Below, piece after piece: positions 48,392 through 56,569 of a stretch of DNA of 64,000 nt. The DNA comes from JALYYC01 sp039922495 (GTDB lineage: Bacteria > Chloroflexota > Dormibacteria > CF-121): the NCBI GenBank assembly GCA_039922495.1, contig JBDTEO010000017.1:98989-162988 (forward strand), given 5' to 3'. A model generated the notes under the pieces. It was not told the origin of the DNA and did no database searches. It saw only the letters and a program-made list of their open reading frames with translations. Numbering within the stretch: the stretch's first letter is position 1; every line of letters begins with the position of its first letter. The position numbers and the translations under genes are program-made.

Positions 48392-48883
48392 ATGGTGGAA
48401 CCCGTCCCTCCTGGGCATCTACTAGTTTTGCGGCCCCGCCGGCCCGATCCGACCCCTCCGGCGCGCGCGGTACCCCCTTCCCGCGCGCGCCGGAGTCGCG
48501 GCCGGCCTTCGATGACACCGCTCATCGGGGCGGCCACGCTGGTGACCGGGGCGCTGCTGCTCGTAGCCCAGTCGGCTGCGGCGACGCAGGCCAGCTATCA
48601 GATCGCCACCCTGAAGCAGGAGCAGGCGCACCTGTCCGCATTCCAGGACCAGCTGCAATCGCAGCTTGCGCGAGACCAGGCGGCCAACCGGGTCGCGATC
48701 GCCGCCCAGCAACTCGGCATGGCGCATCCGTCCCGTTGGCAGTATGTCAACGGCGCGCCTTCACCGATCGCGCTCCGCTCTGGCCCGGTCGACGGCGGTC
48801 GCCCGGGTGTCGTCAATGGTGTCCTCGCCGCGCTGAGCGCCGTCATCGGCCGGCCGGCGGATCCAGCCAGCCCAACCCGCTAG
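48392..48883 (+). CDS. ftsL: FtsL-like cell division protein
   Basis: Position and layout identify it: a long Pro/Arg-rich cytoplasmic N-terminus (about 40 residues), one membrane helix (LIGAATLVTGALLLVAQSAA) and an extracytoplasmic coiled coil (ASYQIATLKQEQAHLSAFQD and on) ending in AAQQLGMAHPSRWQYV, the hallmark of FtsL. It recruits FtsQ/FtsI to the septum. Sequence identity is normally very low in this family. The Pro/Arg N-terminus is encoded by a 14-bp perfect hairpin. Starts: ATG 48392, or CTG 48380 coupled to the mini-ORF, or ATG 48512 (just before the helix). Confidence 0.75.
   Translation: MVEPVPPGHLLVLRPRRPDPTPPARAVPPSRARRSRGRPSMTPLIGAATLVTGALLLVAQSAAATQASYQIATLKQEQAHLSAFQDQLQSQLARDQAANRVAIAAQQLGMAHPSRWQYVNGAPSPIALRSGPVDGGRPGVVNGVLAALSAVIGRPADPASPTR
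48457..48494 (+). other. 14-bp perfect GC hairpin within the ftsL N-terminal coding region
   Basis: TCCGGCGCGCGCGG (48457-48470) and CCGCGCGCGCCGGA (48481-48494) with a 10-base loop (tacccccttc). No T tract follows. In RNA this would be one of the strongest structures in the operon. Confidence 0.8.
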
Positions 48884-48899
48884 CCGCTTCGCGGTCGGC

Positions 48900-50609
48900 G
48901 TGAGGGCTTCCCAGGATCTCGAACCGCGCAGTCGCATCCTGACGTTGATGGCCGTCGTGCTGGCCGCGTATCTCGTGCTCTTTGGCCGGCTCGTCTACTG
49001 GCAAGCATGGCGGCACGCGGACATGGTGACGCTCGCCGCCAGCTACCACAACGACACCCTGACCCTCCCCGCTGTGCGCGGCCGGATCATCGACCGCAAC
49101 GGGGCCCTGCTGGCGAGCAACACCGCGGTCTACTCCATCTTCGCCTCGCCGGACCAGATCTCGGCAAAGGATCGGCAGACGATCGGAGAACAGCTTGGTC
49201 CTGTGCTCGGCATGACCCCGGACGAGGTGGTCGTCAAGCTCGCAACCACCAAGAAATTTGTGTACCTCGCCCGACGGGTCCCCGCGACGGTTGCGCGTGA
49301 GCTCGACTCGATGCAGCTGCCGGGGATCGGCAAGATCGCTGAGACACAGCGAATCTACGTCGACGGCGCCATGCCGGGTACGAGCCTGGCTGCCAACCTG
49401 CTTGGTTTCACCAATGATGCGGGGACCGGCAACTACGGCGTAGAGGGCTATTACAACCGGATCCTCGGGGGCCAGGCGGGCTTCGAGGCCACCGTCCGCG
49501 ACCTGGCGAACCGTCCCATCGTCCTGAGCGACCGGCAACGCCGCGACGCGGTCAACGGGATGACGCTCCAGCTCAGCCTCGACAGTACGATCCAGGTGGT
49601 CGCGGAACGGGCCCTGGCCGACGGGGTCCAGAAATACCAGGCGGAGAGCGGATCGCTGATGATCATGGAGCCGAATACCGGCCGGATCGTGGCCTGGGCC
49701 GACGTCCCAACCTACAACGCGAACCAGTTTGCCTCGACGCCGACCTCAGCCTTCATCGACCCGCTGGTCTCGAGCCTTTACGAGCCTGGCTCCGTCATGA
49801 AGGTCGTGACCCTGGCGGGGGCGCTGGACGATCACGCGATCACCCCCGATTACCGGTTCAACGAGACGGGGACGGCGGTGGTCGGCGGGTTTGCCATCCA
49901 CAACTGGGATAACCGCGCCCACGGCATGGTCACGATGACCCAGGTCCTTGAGAACTCGCTCAATGTTGGCGCCATCCGGGCGGAACAGATGGAAGGAACG
50001 GATCGCTTCTTCCAGTACCTGCGCCAGTTCGGCATTGGCGCCGCCACCGGGGTCGATCTGGCCGCCGAAACCGCGGCACCGCTCGGCGATCTCGCACGCT
50101 GGAAAGCCTCGGAACTGGCGACCGCCTCCTTCGGCCAGGGCGTTGATGCCACGCCGATCGAGATGCTGACCGCCGTGAATACGATCGCCACTGGCGGCAA
50201 GCTGGTCTGGCCGCACGTCGTGGATGCCGTCATCGATGGGCAGGGGGTCAGCCATCCGGTGCATCCGCGTGTCCTCCGGCAGGTCATCACGCCGCACGCG
50301 GCCCAGCAGATGCAACAGATGATGGTCTCGGTGGTCGAGCATGGCTCGGGGTTCGCTGCCAGAATCGACGGCTTCAAGAACCTGATCGCCGGCAAGACCG
50401 GCACCGCGAGCATCCCCGAGAACGGCGGATACTCGAAGCAGGACACAATCGGCTCCTTCGTCGGGTATCTGCCGGCCGACCATCCCAAGTTCATCATGAT
50501 GGTGATCGTCCGCAAGCCCAAAGTGCTTTTCGAGGGCGCCTACGTCGCCGCGCCGATCTTTAAGACCGTGGCGAGTGCCCTGATCACGCAGTGGCAGATT
50601 GCGCCATGA
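48900..50609 (+). CDS. ftsI: Penicillin-binding protein 2/FtsI-type transpeptidase
   Basis: Septal class B PBP of 569 residues. An N-terminal anchor helix (ILTLMAVVLAAYLVLFGRLVYW) is followed by the pedestal region (RGRIIDRNGALLASN) and the transpeptidase. The active-site Ser is in YEPGSVMKV (SxxK), the second motif is NSLNVG (SxN), and the third is AGKTGTAS (KTG). It crosslinks peptidoglycan at the septum with FtsW. No PASTA domain is present. The GTG start has only a weak ribosome site. The usual murE is not found after it; murF follows. Confidence 0.93.
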   Translation: MRASQDLEPRSRILTLMAVVLAAYLVLFGRLVYWQAWRHADMVTLAASYHNDTLTLPAVRGRIIDRNGALLASNTAVYSIFASPDQISAKDRQTIGEQLGPVLGMTPDEVVVKLATTKKFVYLARRVPATVARELDSMQLPGIGKIAETQRIYVDGAMPGTSLAANLLGFTNDAGTGNYGVEGYYNRILGGQAGFEATVRDLANRPIVLSDRQRRDAVNGMTLQLSLDSTIQVVAERALADGVQKYQAESGSLMIMEPNTGRIVAWADVPTYNANQFASTPTSAFIDPLVSSLYEPGSVMKVVTLAGALDDHAITPDYRFNETGTAVVGGFAIHNWDNRAHGMVTMTQVLENSLNVGAIRAEQMEGTDRFFQYLRQFGIGAATGVDLAAETAAPLGDLARWKASELATASFGQGVDATPIEMLTAVNTIATGGKLVWPHVVDAVIDGQGVSHPVHPRVLRQVITPHAAQQMQQMMVSVVEHGSGFAARIDGFKNLIAGKTGTASIPENGGYSKQDTIGSFVGYLPADHPKFIMMVIVRKPKVLFEGAYVAAPIFKTVASALITQWQIAP

Positions 50610-50659
50610 TCGTGTTGTCGACGGGTCCATCGATAATGGCGCTGTGGCCGTCGGATTGA
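50606..50659 (+). other. Possible coupling mini-ORF, 17 residues
   Basis: ATG 50606 overlaps the ftsI stop (ATGA); its TGA (50657-50659) overlaps TTG 50656, the preferred murF start (TTGA). Confidence 0.3.
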
Positions 50660-52017
50660 GCGAAGTCATCGAGGCGACCCACGGCCGGTTGCTGCGCGGA
50701 CCGGAGGATCTCACCTTTTCGCAGCTTTACGTCGATTCCCGGCAGGTCGAGCCTGGCGGGCTATTCGTTGCCCTGAAGGGTGAGCAGCAGGATGGGCATC
50801 AATACGTCGGACAGGCCGTTGCGCGCGGGGCGGCCGGGGTCCTTGTCGAGCGGGATCCAGGTCCCACCCAGGCCGCGGCCGTAATCGAGGTTGCCGACAC
50901 CAGGCAAGCGCTCTTCGACATGACCGCGCATCGGCTCCGCCGCCAGAAGCTTCCCATTGTCGCGATCACCGGGAGCGCCGGCAAGACCACCACCAAGGAT
51001 TTGATTGCGCATGTGCTCGGGCGACGTCTTCGGGTCCGAAAGAGCGAGGGAAACCTGAACACCTATACCGGCATCCCGATGACGATCTTCCGGATGAGCC
51101 CGGGGGATCGCGCTCTGGTTGTCGAGTACGGCATGTCGCGGGCGGGCGAGATCGCCGAGCTGGCCAGCATCGCGCCGCCCAACGTCGGTGTGGTCCTCAA
51201 CGTGGGACTGGCGCACGTCGGATTCCTTGGCTCGATCGAAGGCGTGGCGGCGGCCAAACGCGAGCTCGTCGAAGGACTTGCCCCGGGGGGTCTCGCCGTG
51301 CTCAACGCCGACGACCCTCGGGTGCGGGCGATGACTGCCGTCGCCCGGCGGAGTACGCTCTTCGGGCTCAGCTCGCCGGCCACGGTTCGCGCCGAGAAGA
51401 TTCGCCTTCACGGTCTCGAGGGCAGCCGCTTCACCCTGATCACCCCGCGTGGATCGGCGGAGGTCTACCTTCGTCTGCCCGGCGAGCACAGTGTCTACAA
51501 CGCCCTCGCCGCGGCCGCCGTCGCGCTGGAATTCGACTTCGATGCGACGGCAACGGCGGCCGCGCTGCATGGCTTTACGCCTCCCGTCCGGCGCATGAAC
51601 GTGGTTGGCGGGCTTTCCGGCGCGACGGTCATCGATGACAGCTACAACGCCAGTCCCGGCTCGATGGAAGCGGCGTTGAGCGTCCTGCGTTTGGCACCTG
51701 CCGGATCGGTCCGCGTGGCCGTCCTGGGGGACATGCTCGAGCTCGGGAATCACGCGGGCAAGGCGCACGAGGACGTCGGCGCCACGGCCGGCACGGCAGC
51801 CGACTGGGTGATTGCCCTTGGGGAGTACGCCGACCGAGTCGTGCACAGTGCTCGCAAGGCGGGTCTGCCCGATGACCACGCCGTCGTTGCTGGTGACGTC
51901 GAGGAGGCGGTCGCGTTGATCCGGCCGTTGCTCTCGGCTCGGACGCAGGTCCTGATCAAGGGCTCGCGTGGCATGCGGATGGAACGGATCGTCGAGGCGA
52001 TCCGCGCTCCCGCCTGA
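50656..52017 (+). CDS. murF: UDP-MurNAc-tripeptide:D-Ala-D-Ala ligase
   Basis: Adds D-Ala-D-Ala to the cell wall precursor. GSAGKTTTKDLIAHVL is the ATP loop, SEGNLNTYTGIPMTIF and VVEYGMSRAGEIAELASIA the MurF signatures, LNVGLAHVGFLGS the central His, and VIDDSYNASPGSMEAAL the C-terminal domain. TTG 50656 gives MSEVIEATHGRLL, a normal MurF beginning of a 453-residue protein. GTG 50644 or TTG 50599 in the same frame are alternatives; none has a clear ribosome site. Confidence 0.94.
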   Translation: MSEVIEATHGRLLRGPEDLTFSQLYVDSRQVEPGGLFVALKGEQQDGHQYVGQAVARGAAGVLVERDPGPTQAAAVIEVADTRQALFDMTAHRLRRQKLPIVAITGSAGKTTTKDLIAHVLGRRLRVRKSEGNLNTYTGIPMTIFRMSPGDRALVVEYGMSRAGEIAELASIAPPNVGVVLNVGLAHVGFLGSIEGVAAAKRELVEGLAPGGLAVLNADDPRVRAMTAVARRSTLFGLSSPATVRAEKIRLHGLEGSRFTLITPRGSAEVYLRLPGEHSVYNALAAAAVALEFDFDATATAAALHGFTPPVRRMNVVGGLSGATVIDDSYNASPGSMEAALSVLRLAPAGSVRVAVLGDMLELGNHAGKAHEDVGATAGTAADWVIALGEYADRVVHSARKAGLPDDHAVVAGDVEEAVALIRPLLSARTQVLIKGSRGMRMERIVEAIRAPA

Positions 52018-52970
52018 TGGCTCCGCTGATCCCCTTTGCCCTGGCCTGTGTGATCTGCCTCCTCGCGTTTCCGACCGCGATCGGCATGCTGACCCGCGCC
52101 CGGATGGGCCAGCAGATCCGCGAGGAAGGGCCGGCGGCGCACCATGGCAAGGCGGGCACGCCGACGGCTGGTGGGATCATCTTCATCCTGGTTGGCGGGG
52201 TGCTCTATCTCGCCCTGGATCGAACCGTGGCAGGCGGGCTCGCCGTGCTGGCGCTGCTGCTCGGCGGGGGGCTTGGCTTCGCCGACGACTTTGCCGCGAT
52301 CCGCGGCCGGCGCAACCTTGGGCTTAAGGCCCGACAGAAGATCGTCGCGCAGCTGGTGATCGGGGCGTTGCTCGGGTTCCTCGCATTTCGCTGGCACCTG
52401 TCCCGCCAGCTCGTTCCATTCGACGGCTGGCACGACCTCGGCGGATGGATGGTCCTCGTCGGGGCTCTGGCCTTCGCCGCGGGATCCAACGCCTTCAATC
52501 TCACTGATGGGAGCGACGGCCTTGCCGCCGGGGCGGGCGCGATTACTTTTGGCGCCATCGCCTTGATCGCCGTCCTGCAACACCATCCAGGACTCGGCAT
52601 CATGGCGGCGGTCCTTGCCGGGTGTCTTGTGGGTTTCCTCTTTTACAATGCGTTCCCGGCGCGCATCTTCATGGGGGATACCGGCAGCCTTGCGCTGGGG
52701 ACCGCGCTGGTCGCGGCCGCGATCGGGACCGGCTTCCTCTGGTACTTACCGCTGCTCGCCATCGTCTTCGTCATCGAGACCGTCTCTGTGATCGCCCAGG
52801 TCGCCAGCTTCAAGATGACGGGGAAGCGCATCATCAAGATGTCGCCCCTCCACAACCATTTCATTGTCTCGGGGTGGCGCGAGACGCGCATCGCGGTGAC
52901 CTTCTGGGCCGGATCGGCCGTCGCCGCGCTGCTGTCGCTCCTGATCGCACGGTCGGGGCCCGCCAGTTGA
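52017..52970 (+). CDS. mraY: Phospho-MurNAc-pentapeptide transferase
   Basis: Makes lipid I on the inner face of the membrane. 317 residues and ten helices. GKAGTPTAGGIIF, LGFADDFAAI (two catalytic Asp), SNAFNLTDGSDGLAAG and FMGDTGSLALG are typical motifs. The C-terminal motif that normally reads HHH is MSPLHNHFIVSGW here, with Asn as the middle residue. The ATG overlaps the murF stop (TGATG), and the gene overlaps murD by 4 bases (TTGA). Confidence 0.94.
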   Translation: MAPLIPFALACVICLLAFPTAIGMLTRARMGQQIREEGPAAHHGKAGTPTAGGIIFILVGGVLYLALDRTVAGGLAVLALLLGGGLGFADDFAAIRGRRNLGLKARQKIVAQLVIGALLGFLAFRWHLSRQLVPFDGWHDLGGWMVLVGALAFAAGSNAFNLTDGSDGLAAGAGAITFGAIALIAVLQHHPGLGIMAAVLAGCLVGFLFYNAFPARIFMGDTGSLALGTALVAAAIGTGFLWYLPLLAIVFVIETVSVIAQVASFKMTGKRIIKMSPLHNHFIVSGWRETRIAVTFWAGSAVAALLSLLIARSGPAS

Positions 52971-54322
52971 TCGAGACGGAAGGCCGTCGCGCCATGGTGG
53001 TCGGCTACGGACGGAGCGGTCGGGCGGCCGTCGCCTTTCTCAAGCGGCATGGGGCGAGCGTCACCGTCGTGGACCACGCGGACACACCGGAGTTGCGATC
53101 CGCCCTGGAGCAGGACGGCGTCTCCGGCTGGCTGGGGGCGTCGGCCCCGCCGAGCCTTGACGATATCGACGTGCTCGTTGTGAGTCCCGGTGTTGCCTGG
53201 GATTCGCCCCTCGTCGAGTCGGCGCGCCAACGAGGGGTCGCGGTCACCAGCGAGCTGGACCTCTTCTTCGACCTGTGTCCGTGTCCGATTGCGGGCATCA
53301 CCGGAACCAACGGTAAAACGACGACCACGGCGCTCACGGCCGAGGTGCTTCGTGCCGGAGGGCTGAATGTGATCCGCGGCGGCAATATCGGCGAACCGGT
53401 ACTCGACCGCCTCGAGCAACTGCGGGCCGACGACTGGGTCGTGCTCGAATTGAGCAGTTTTCAACTGGAATCGATCCGGCGCCCCCGGTTGCGGATCGGG
53501 GCTGTCCTGAATGTCACGCCCGACCATCTCGACCGTCATAAGACGATGGAACAGTACCGGCAGATCAAGGCTCGGGCCGTGGCGTTTATGCAGCCGGAGG
53601 ATCATGCCGTGCTCAATTTCGATGATCCGGCCTGTGCCGCGATGGCGGCCCTGACACGCGGCACCGTGCTACCGTTTGCGCTCCGGTCAGAGATCCAAAC
53701 GGGAATCCTGGTGATCGATGGATCGATTGCCCATCGCGATGGGAAGCGCGTGCAGCCGGTGGTCTCGGTCGCCGAGGTTCCGCTCCCCGGCGCGCACAAC
53801 CTCAGCAATGTGATGGCGGCGGTCGGCGCCGGCCTGGCGGCGGGCGTCGCGGCGAATCAGATCGGTGACGCCGTGCGGCAGTTCAAGGCCGTCGAGCACC
53901 GCCTGGAGCTGATTGGCACCTACGCCGGTGTTCGCTGGTACAACGACTCCAAGGCCACCAATCCCGATTCCACCTACAAAGCGCTCGACGCCTTCAGCCA
54001 ACCGATCGTGCTGATCGCCGGAGGGCGCAACAAGGGGGTCGAGATCGGCCCGCTGGCAACGGCGATCGCGTTGCGGGTCGCCGGGCTGGTGACGATTGGG
54101 GAGACGGGAGAGGAACTGGAGCGGCTGGCGCGCGCGCAGGGTCTCCAGCAGGTCGCGCGCGCGAGCGACCTGGGGGACGCGGTCCGCCGAGCCGCCGCGA
54201 TGGCCAAGTCAGGCGCGGTCGTGCTGCTCTCGCCGGCCTTCACCAGCTTCGACATGTTCCGCGACTACGAAGACCGCGGGCGGCAGTTCAAGGCCACCGT
54301 GCGGGCGGAGCTCGGCCGATGA
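52967..54322 (+). CDS. murD: UDP-MurNAc-L-Ala:D-Glu ligase
   Basis: Adds D-Glu to UDP-MurNAc-L-Ala. VVGYGRSGRAAVAFL is the N-terminal UDP domain, GITGTNGKTTTTALTAEVL the ATP loop, LELSSFQLESI and LNVTPDHLDRHKTMEQY the central part, and WYNDSKATNPDSTYKAL the C-terminal ligand site. The TTG start at 52967 overlaps the mraY stop and gives 451 residues; longer frames read through mraY. An ATG at 52994 lies too close to the conserved V-V-G loop. Confidence 0.95.
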   Translation: MIETEGRRAMVVGYGRSGRAAVAFLKRHGASVTVVDHADTPELRSALEQDGVSGWLGASAPPSLDDIDVLVVSPGVAWDSPLVESARQRGVAVTSELDLFFDLCPCPIAGITGTNGKTTTTALTAEVLRAGGLNVIRGGNIGEPVLDRLEQLRADDWVVLELSSFQLESIRRPRLRIGAVLNVTPDHLDRHKTMEQYRQIKARAVAFMQPEDHAVLNFDDPACAAMAALTRGTVLPFALRSEIQTGILVIDGSIAHRDGKRVQPVVSVAEVPLPGAHNLSNVMAAVGAGLAAGVAANQIGDAVRQFKAVEHRLELIGTYAGVRWYNDSKATNPDSTYKALDAFSQPIVLIAGGRNKGVEIGPLATAIALRVAGLVTIGETGEELERLARAQGLQQVARASDLGDAVRRAAAMAKSGAVVLLSPAFTSFDMFRDYEDRGRQFKATVRAELGR

Positions 54323-55578
54323 GGCAGCTCGCCACGCTCGATCTCCCGGCGCCGCGGCGCGTGCGCTCGCTTGCGGGGAGTGCCCTGTGGCGGCGCGGGG
54401 ATAAGGCCCTGATCCTTGCGGTCGCGGCGCTGAGCGCCTTCGGCCTGGTGATGGTCTTTTCCGCGTCCGAGGTCCAGGGCTGGCTCTGGTTTCGCAACGC
54501 GGCCTACTACTTCGAGCGCCAGCTGGTCTGGCTCGTCCTTGGCCTGATCCTGCTCTGGATCGGCGCCCGCGTCGACTACCACCGGCTGCGGCCGCTTGCC
54601 GGACCGCTCGGGGCGCTCACGCTCGCGCTCCTTGTCCTCGTCCTCCTGCCGCACTTCGGCGTCGAGGCCTACGGGGCGCGGCGCTGGCTGCAGGTCGGTC
54701 CGCTTGGGATGCAGCCCGCCGAGCTGGCCAAGGCGAGCACGATCATTTTCATGGCCGTGTGGCTCGAGCGCCACCGGAATCGTCTCGGCTCGCTCGAGGA
54801 CGGGGTCGCGCCGTTTCTTGCCCTGCTGGCGTTGGTAACCGTGCTGATCGTGCTCGAGCGCGACCTTGGCACGACCCTGATCGTCGCCGCCATTCTACTG
54901 GCCCAATTCCTGGTCGCCGGCGGAAAGAAGCGGCACCTGCTGCTGCTGATGGCGATCGTCGGCCTGGCGGCGTTCGTCTTCATCCGTATGGAGCCGTACC
55001 GCCTCCATCGCATCATGGCCTTTCTCGACCCCTGGTCGGATCCACTCAACACGGGTTTCCAGTCGATCCAATCGCTGCTGGCGCTGGGATCAGGCGGGAT
55101 CTTCGGGCTCGGTCTGGGCCAGAGTATCCAGAAGTACCAGTGGCTGCCATTCGCACATACCGACTTCATCTTCGCGATCGTGGGCGAGGAAACGGGCTTG
55201 ATTGGGACGACCGCGGTGCTCTCGCTCTTCGCACTCTTCACCTATCGTGGGTATCGGATCGCGCTCAAGGCGCCCGATGCGTTTGGGTCGTTACTCGCTG
55301 CCGGGGTGACCACCTGGGTCGCCTTTCAAACCTTGATCAATATCGCCGCCGTTACGGTGACGCTGCCGACGACCGGCATCCCGCTGCCCTTCATGAGCTA
55401 TGGTGGCTCGTCGCTAGCGATTACGCTGCTGGCGGTCGGCATACTGATGAACGTCGCCATGCAGGGCGAGAAGGTGGGTTGGATCCGGCATGCGGGTATT
55501 GATCTCGGGCGGCGGAACGGGCGGACACTTGTTCCCGGCGATCGCGGTCGCGCAAGCCCTCGCCCGGATCGACCCTGA
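54319..55578 (+). CDS. ftsW: FtsW/SEDS-family glycosyltransferase
   Basis: SEDS peptidoglycan polymerase that works with FtsI. 419 residues, ten helices. MVFSASEVQGW, GARRWLQVGPLGMQPAELAK, LLVLERDLGTTL-like motif (VLERDLGTTLIVAAI), IQSLLALGSGGIFGLGLGQS, FIFAIVGEETGLIG and PFMSYGGSSLAI are the family signatures. The last 30 residues are a basic tail overlapping murG by 89 bases. It is coupled with murD by ATGA. Confidence 0.95.
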   Translation: MRQLATLDLPAPRRVRSLAGSALWRRGDKALILAVAALSAFGLVMVFSASEVQGWLWFRNAAYYFERQLVWLVLGLILLWIGARVDYHRLRPLAGPLGALTLALLVLVLLPHFGVEAYGARRWLQVGPLGMQPAELAKASTIIFMAVWLERHRNRLGSLEDGVAPFLALLALVTVLIVLERDLGTTLIVAAILLAQFLVAGGKKRHLLLLMAIVGLAAFVFIRMEPYRLHRIMAFLDPWSDPLNTGFQSIQSLLALGSGGIFGLGLGQSIQKYQWLPFAHTDFIFAIVGEETGLIGTTAVLSLFALFTYRGYRIALKAPDAFGSLLAAGVTTWVAFQTLINIAAVTVTLPTTGIPLPFMSYGGSSLAITLLAVGILMNVAMQGEKVGWIRHAGIDLGRRNGRTLVPGDRGRASPRPDRP

Positions 55579-56569
55579 CGGGCAGCTGCTCTATGTCGGG
55601 CGTCGAGGGGGGATGGAAGAGCGCATCGTTCCCGGACTCGGGATTGCAATCGAGACCATCGTCCCGCCGAAGCTCGACATGGAGCAACTCTGGCGAAACT
55701 GGTCGGTGCCATTCATTCTCCCCCGCGCCCTGGCGCAGGCCGCCCGCATCGTGGGCCGGTTCCGGCCCGAGGTGGTGCTGGGGACCGGTGGCTACGTCAG
55801 CGCGCCGGTGATCCTGGCGGCGGCCGCGCGACGGGTGCCGATCGTGCTGCAGGAACAGAACGCCCTGCCTGGGCGCACCACCCGACTGCTCGCTCGCGTG
55901 GCGTCTGTCGTGGCCACCGCGTACCCGGACTCGGCCCGTTATCTACGCGCGAAGGCTGTGGTCACGGGCACGCCGGTGCGACGCGAGTTTTCCCAGCGGC
56001 GGTCCGAGTTTCCCGCGCGGCCTCGCTCATTGCTCGTGCTTGGTGGAAGCCAGGGCGCCCGCCGGATCAACCAGGCCGTGCTGGCGGCGCTGCCGGAACT
56101 GGTGAACCGTGCCGGGCTCGAGGTCTGGCACCAGACCGGAGAGCGCGACTTCGTGCTGGTGCGTGAGGCGGGTGCCAACCTGGCAGCCGCGATCGCGGCC
56201 CGTTATCATCCGTTTGCCTTTGCGTCAGACCTTGCGTCCAGGCTCTATCAGGCGGACCTGGTGCTCGCCCGAGCCGGGGCCGGGACGCTCAGCGAGGTGA
56301 GTGCCGTCGGCGTGCCGATGGTGCTCGTGCCAGGGTCGTTCGCGGGCGGTCACCAGAAGTTGAACGCTGTCCCCTATGCGGAGGCCGGCGCCGCCGTCGT
56401 CATCCCTGATGAAGCCTGTGATGGGCCGCGATTGGCCCAGATCCTGACCGGCATTACCGAAGACCCCGACCGCTACGCGCGGATGGTCGAAGCGATGCGG
56501 ACGCTCGGCCGGCCATCGGCGGCGGACGCCGTGGCGGCCATCCTGCTGGAGGTTTCCCGAAAGCGCTGA
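55490..56569 (+). CDS. murG: Lipid II synthase (UDP-GlcNAc transferase)
   Basis: Adds GlcNAc to lipid I. MRVLISGGGTGGHLFPAIAVA opens it in part as the GGGTGGH motif; VLGTGGYVSAPVI and LQEQNALPGRTTRLLA, then LGGSQGARRIN, and finally ARAGAGTLSEVSAVGVPMVLVP with GGHQKLNA bind the UDP-sugar. 359 residues. The ATG lies 89 bases before the ftsW stop. Its own stop overlaps the next gene by one base (TGATG). Confidence 0.95.
   Translation: MRVLISGGGTGGHLFPAIAVAQALARIDPDGQLLYVGRRGGMEERIVPGLGIAIETIVPPKLDMEQLWRNWSVPFILPRALAQAARIVGRFRPEVVLGTGGYVSAPVILAAAARRVPIVLQEQNALPGRTTRLLARVASVVATAYPDSARYLRAKAVVTGTPVRREFSQRRSEFPARPRSLLVLGGSQGARRINQAVLAALPELVNRAGLEVWHQTGERDFVLVREAGANLAAAIAARYHPFAFASDLASRLYQADLVLARAGAGTLSEVSAVGVPMVLVPGSFAGGHQKLNAVPYAEAGAAVVIPDEACDGPRLAQILTGITEDPDRYARMVEAMRTLGRPSAADAVAAILLEVSRKR

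Noticed and set aside
48358..48903. 181-codon frame overlapping all of ftsL and ending GTGA at the ftsI start
   Set aside because: The ftsL frame has the membrane helix, coiled coil and expected position. The stop/start overlap is a by-product of any TGA.
50615..50637. Internal promoter TTGTCG...GATAAT before murF
   Set aside because: The spacing is only 11 bp, and the -10 lacks the first T.
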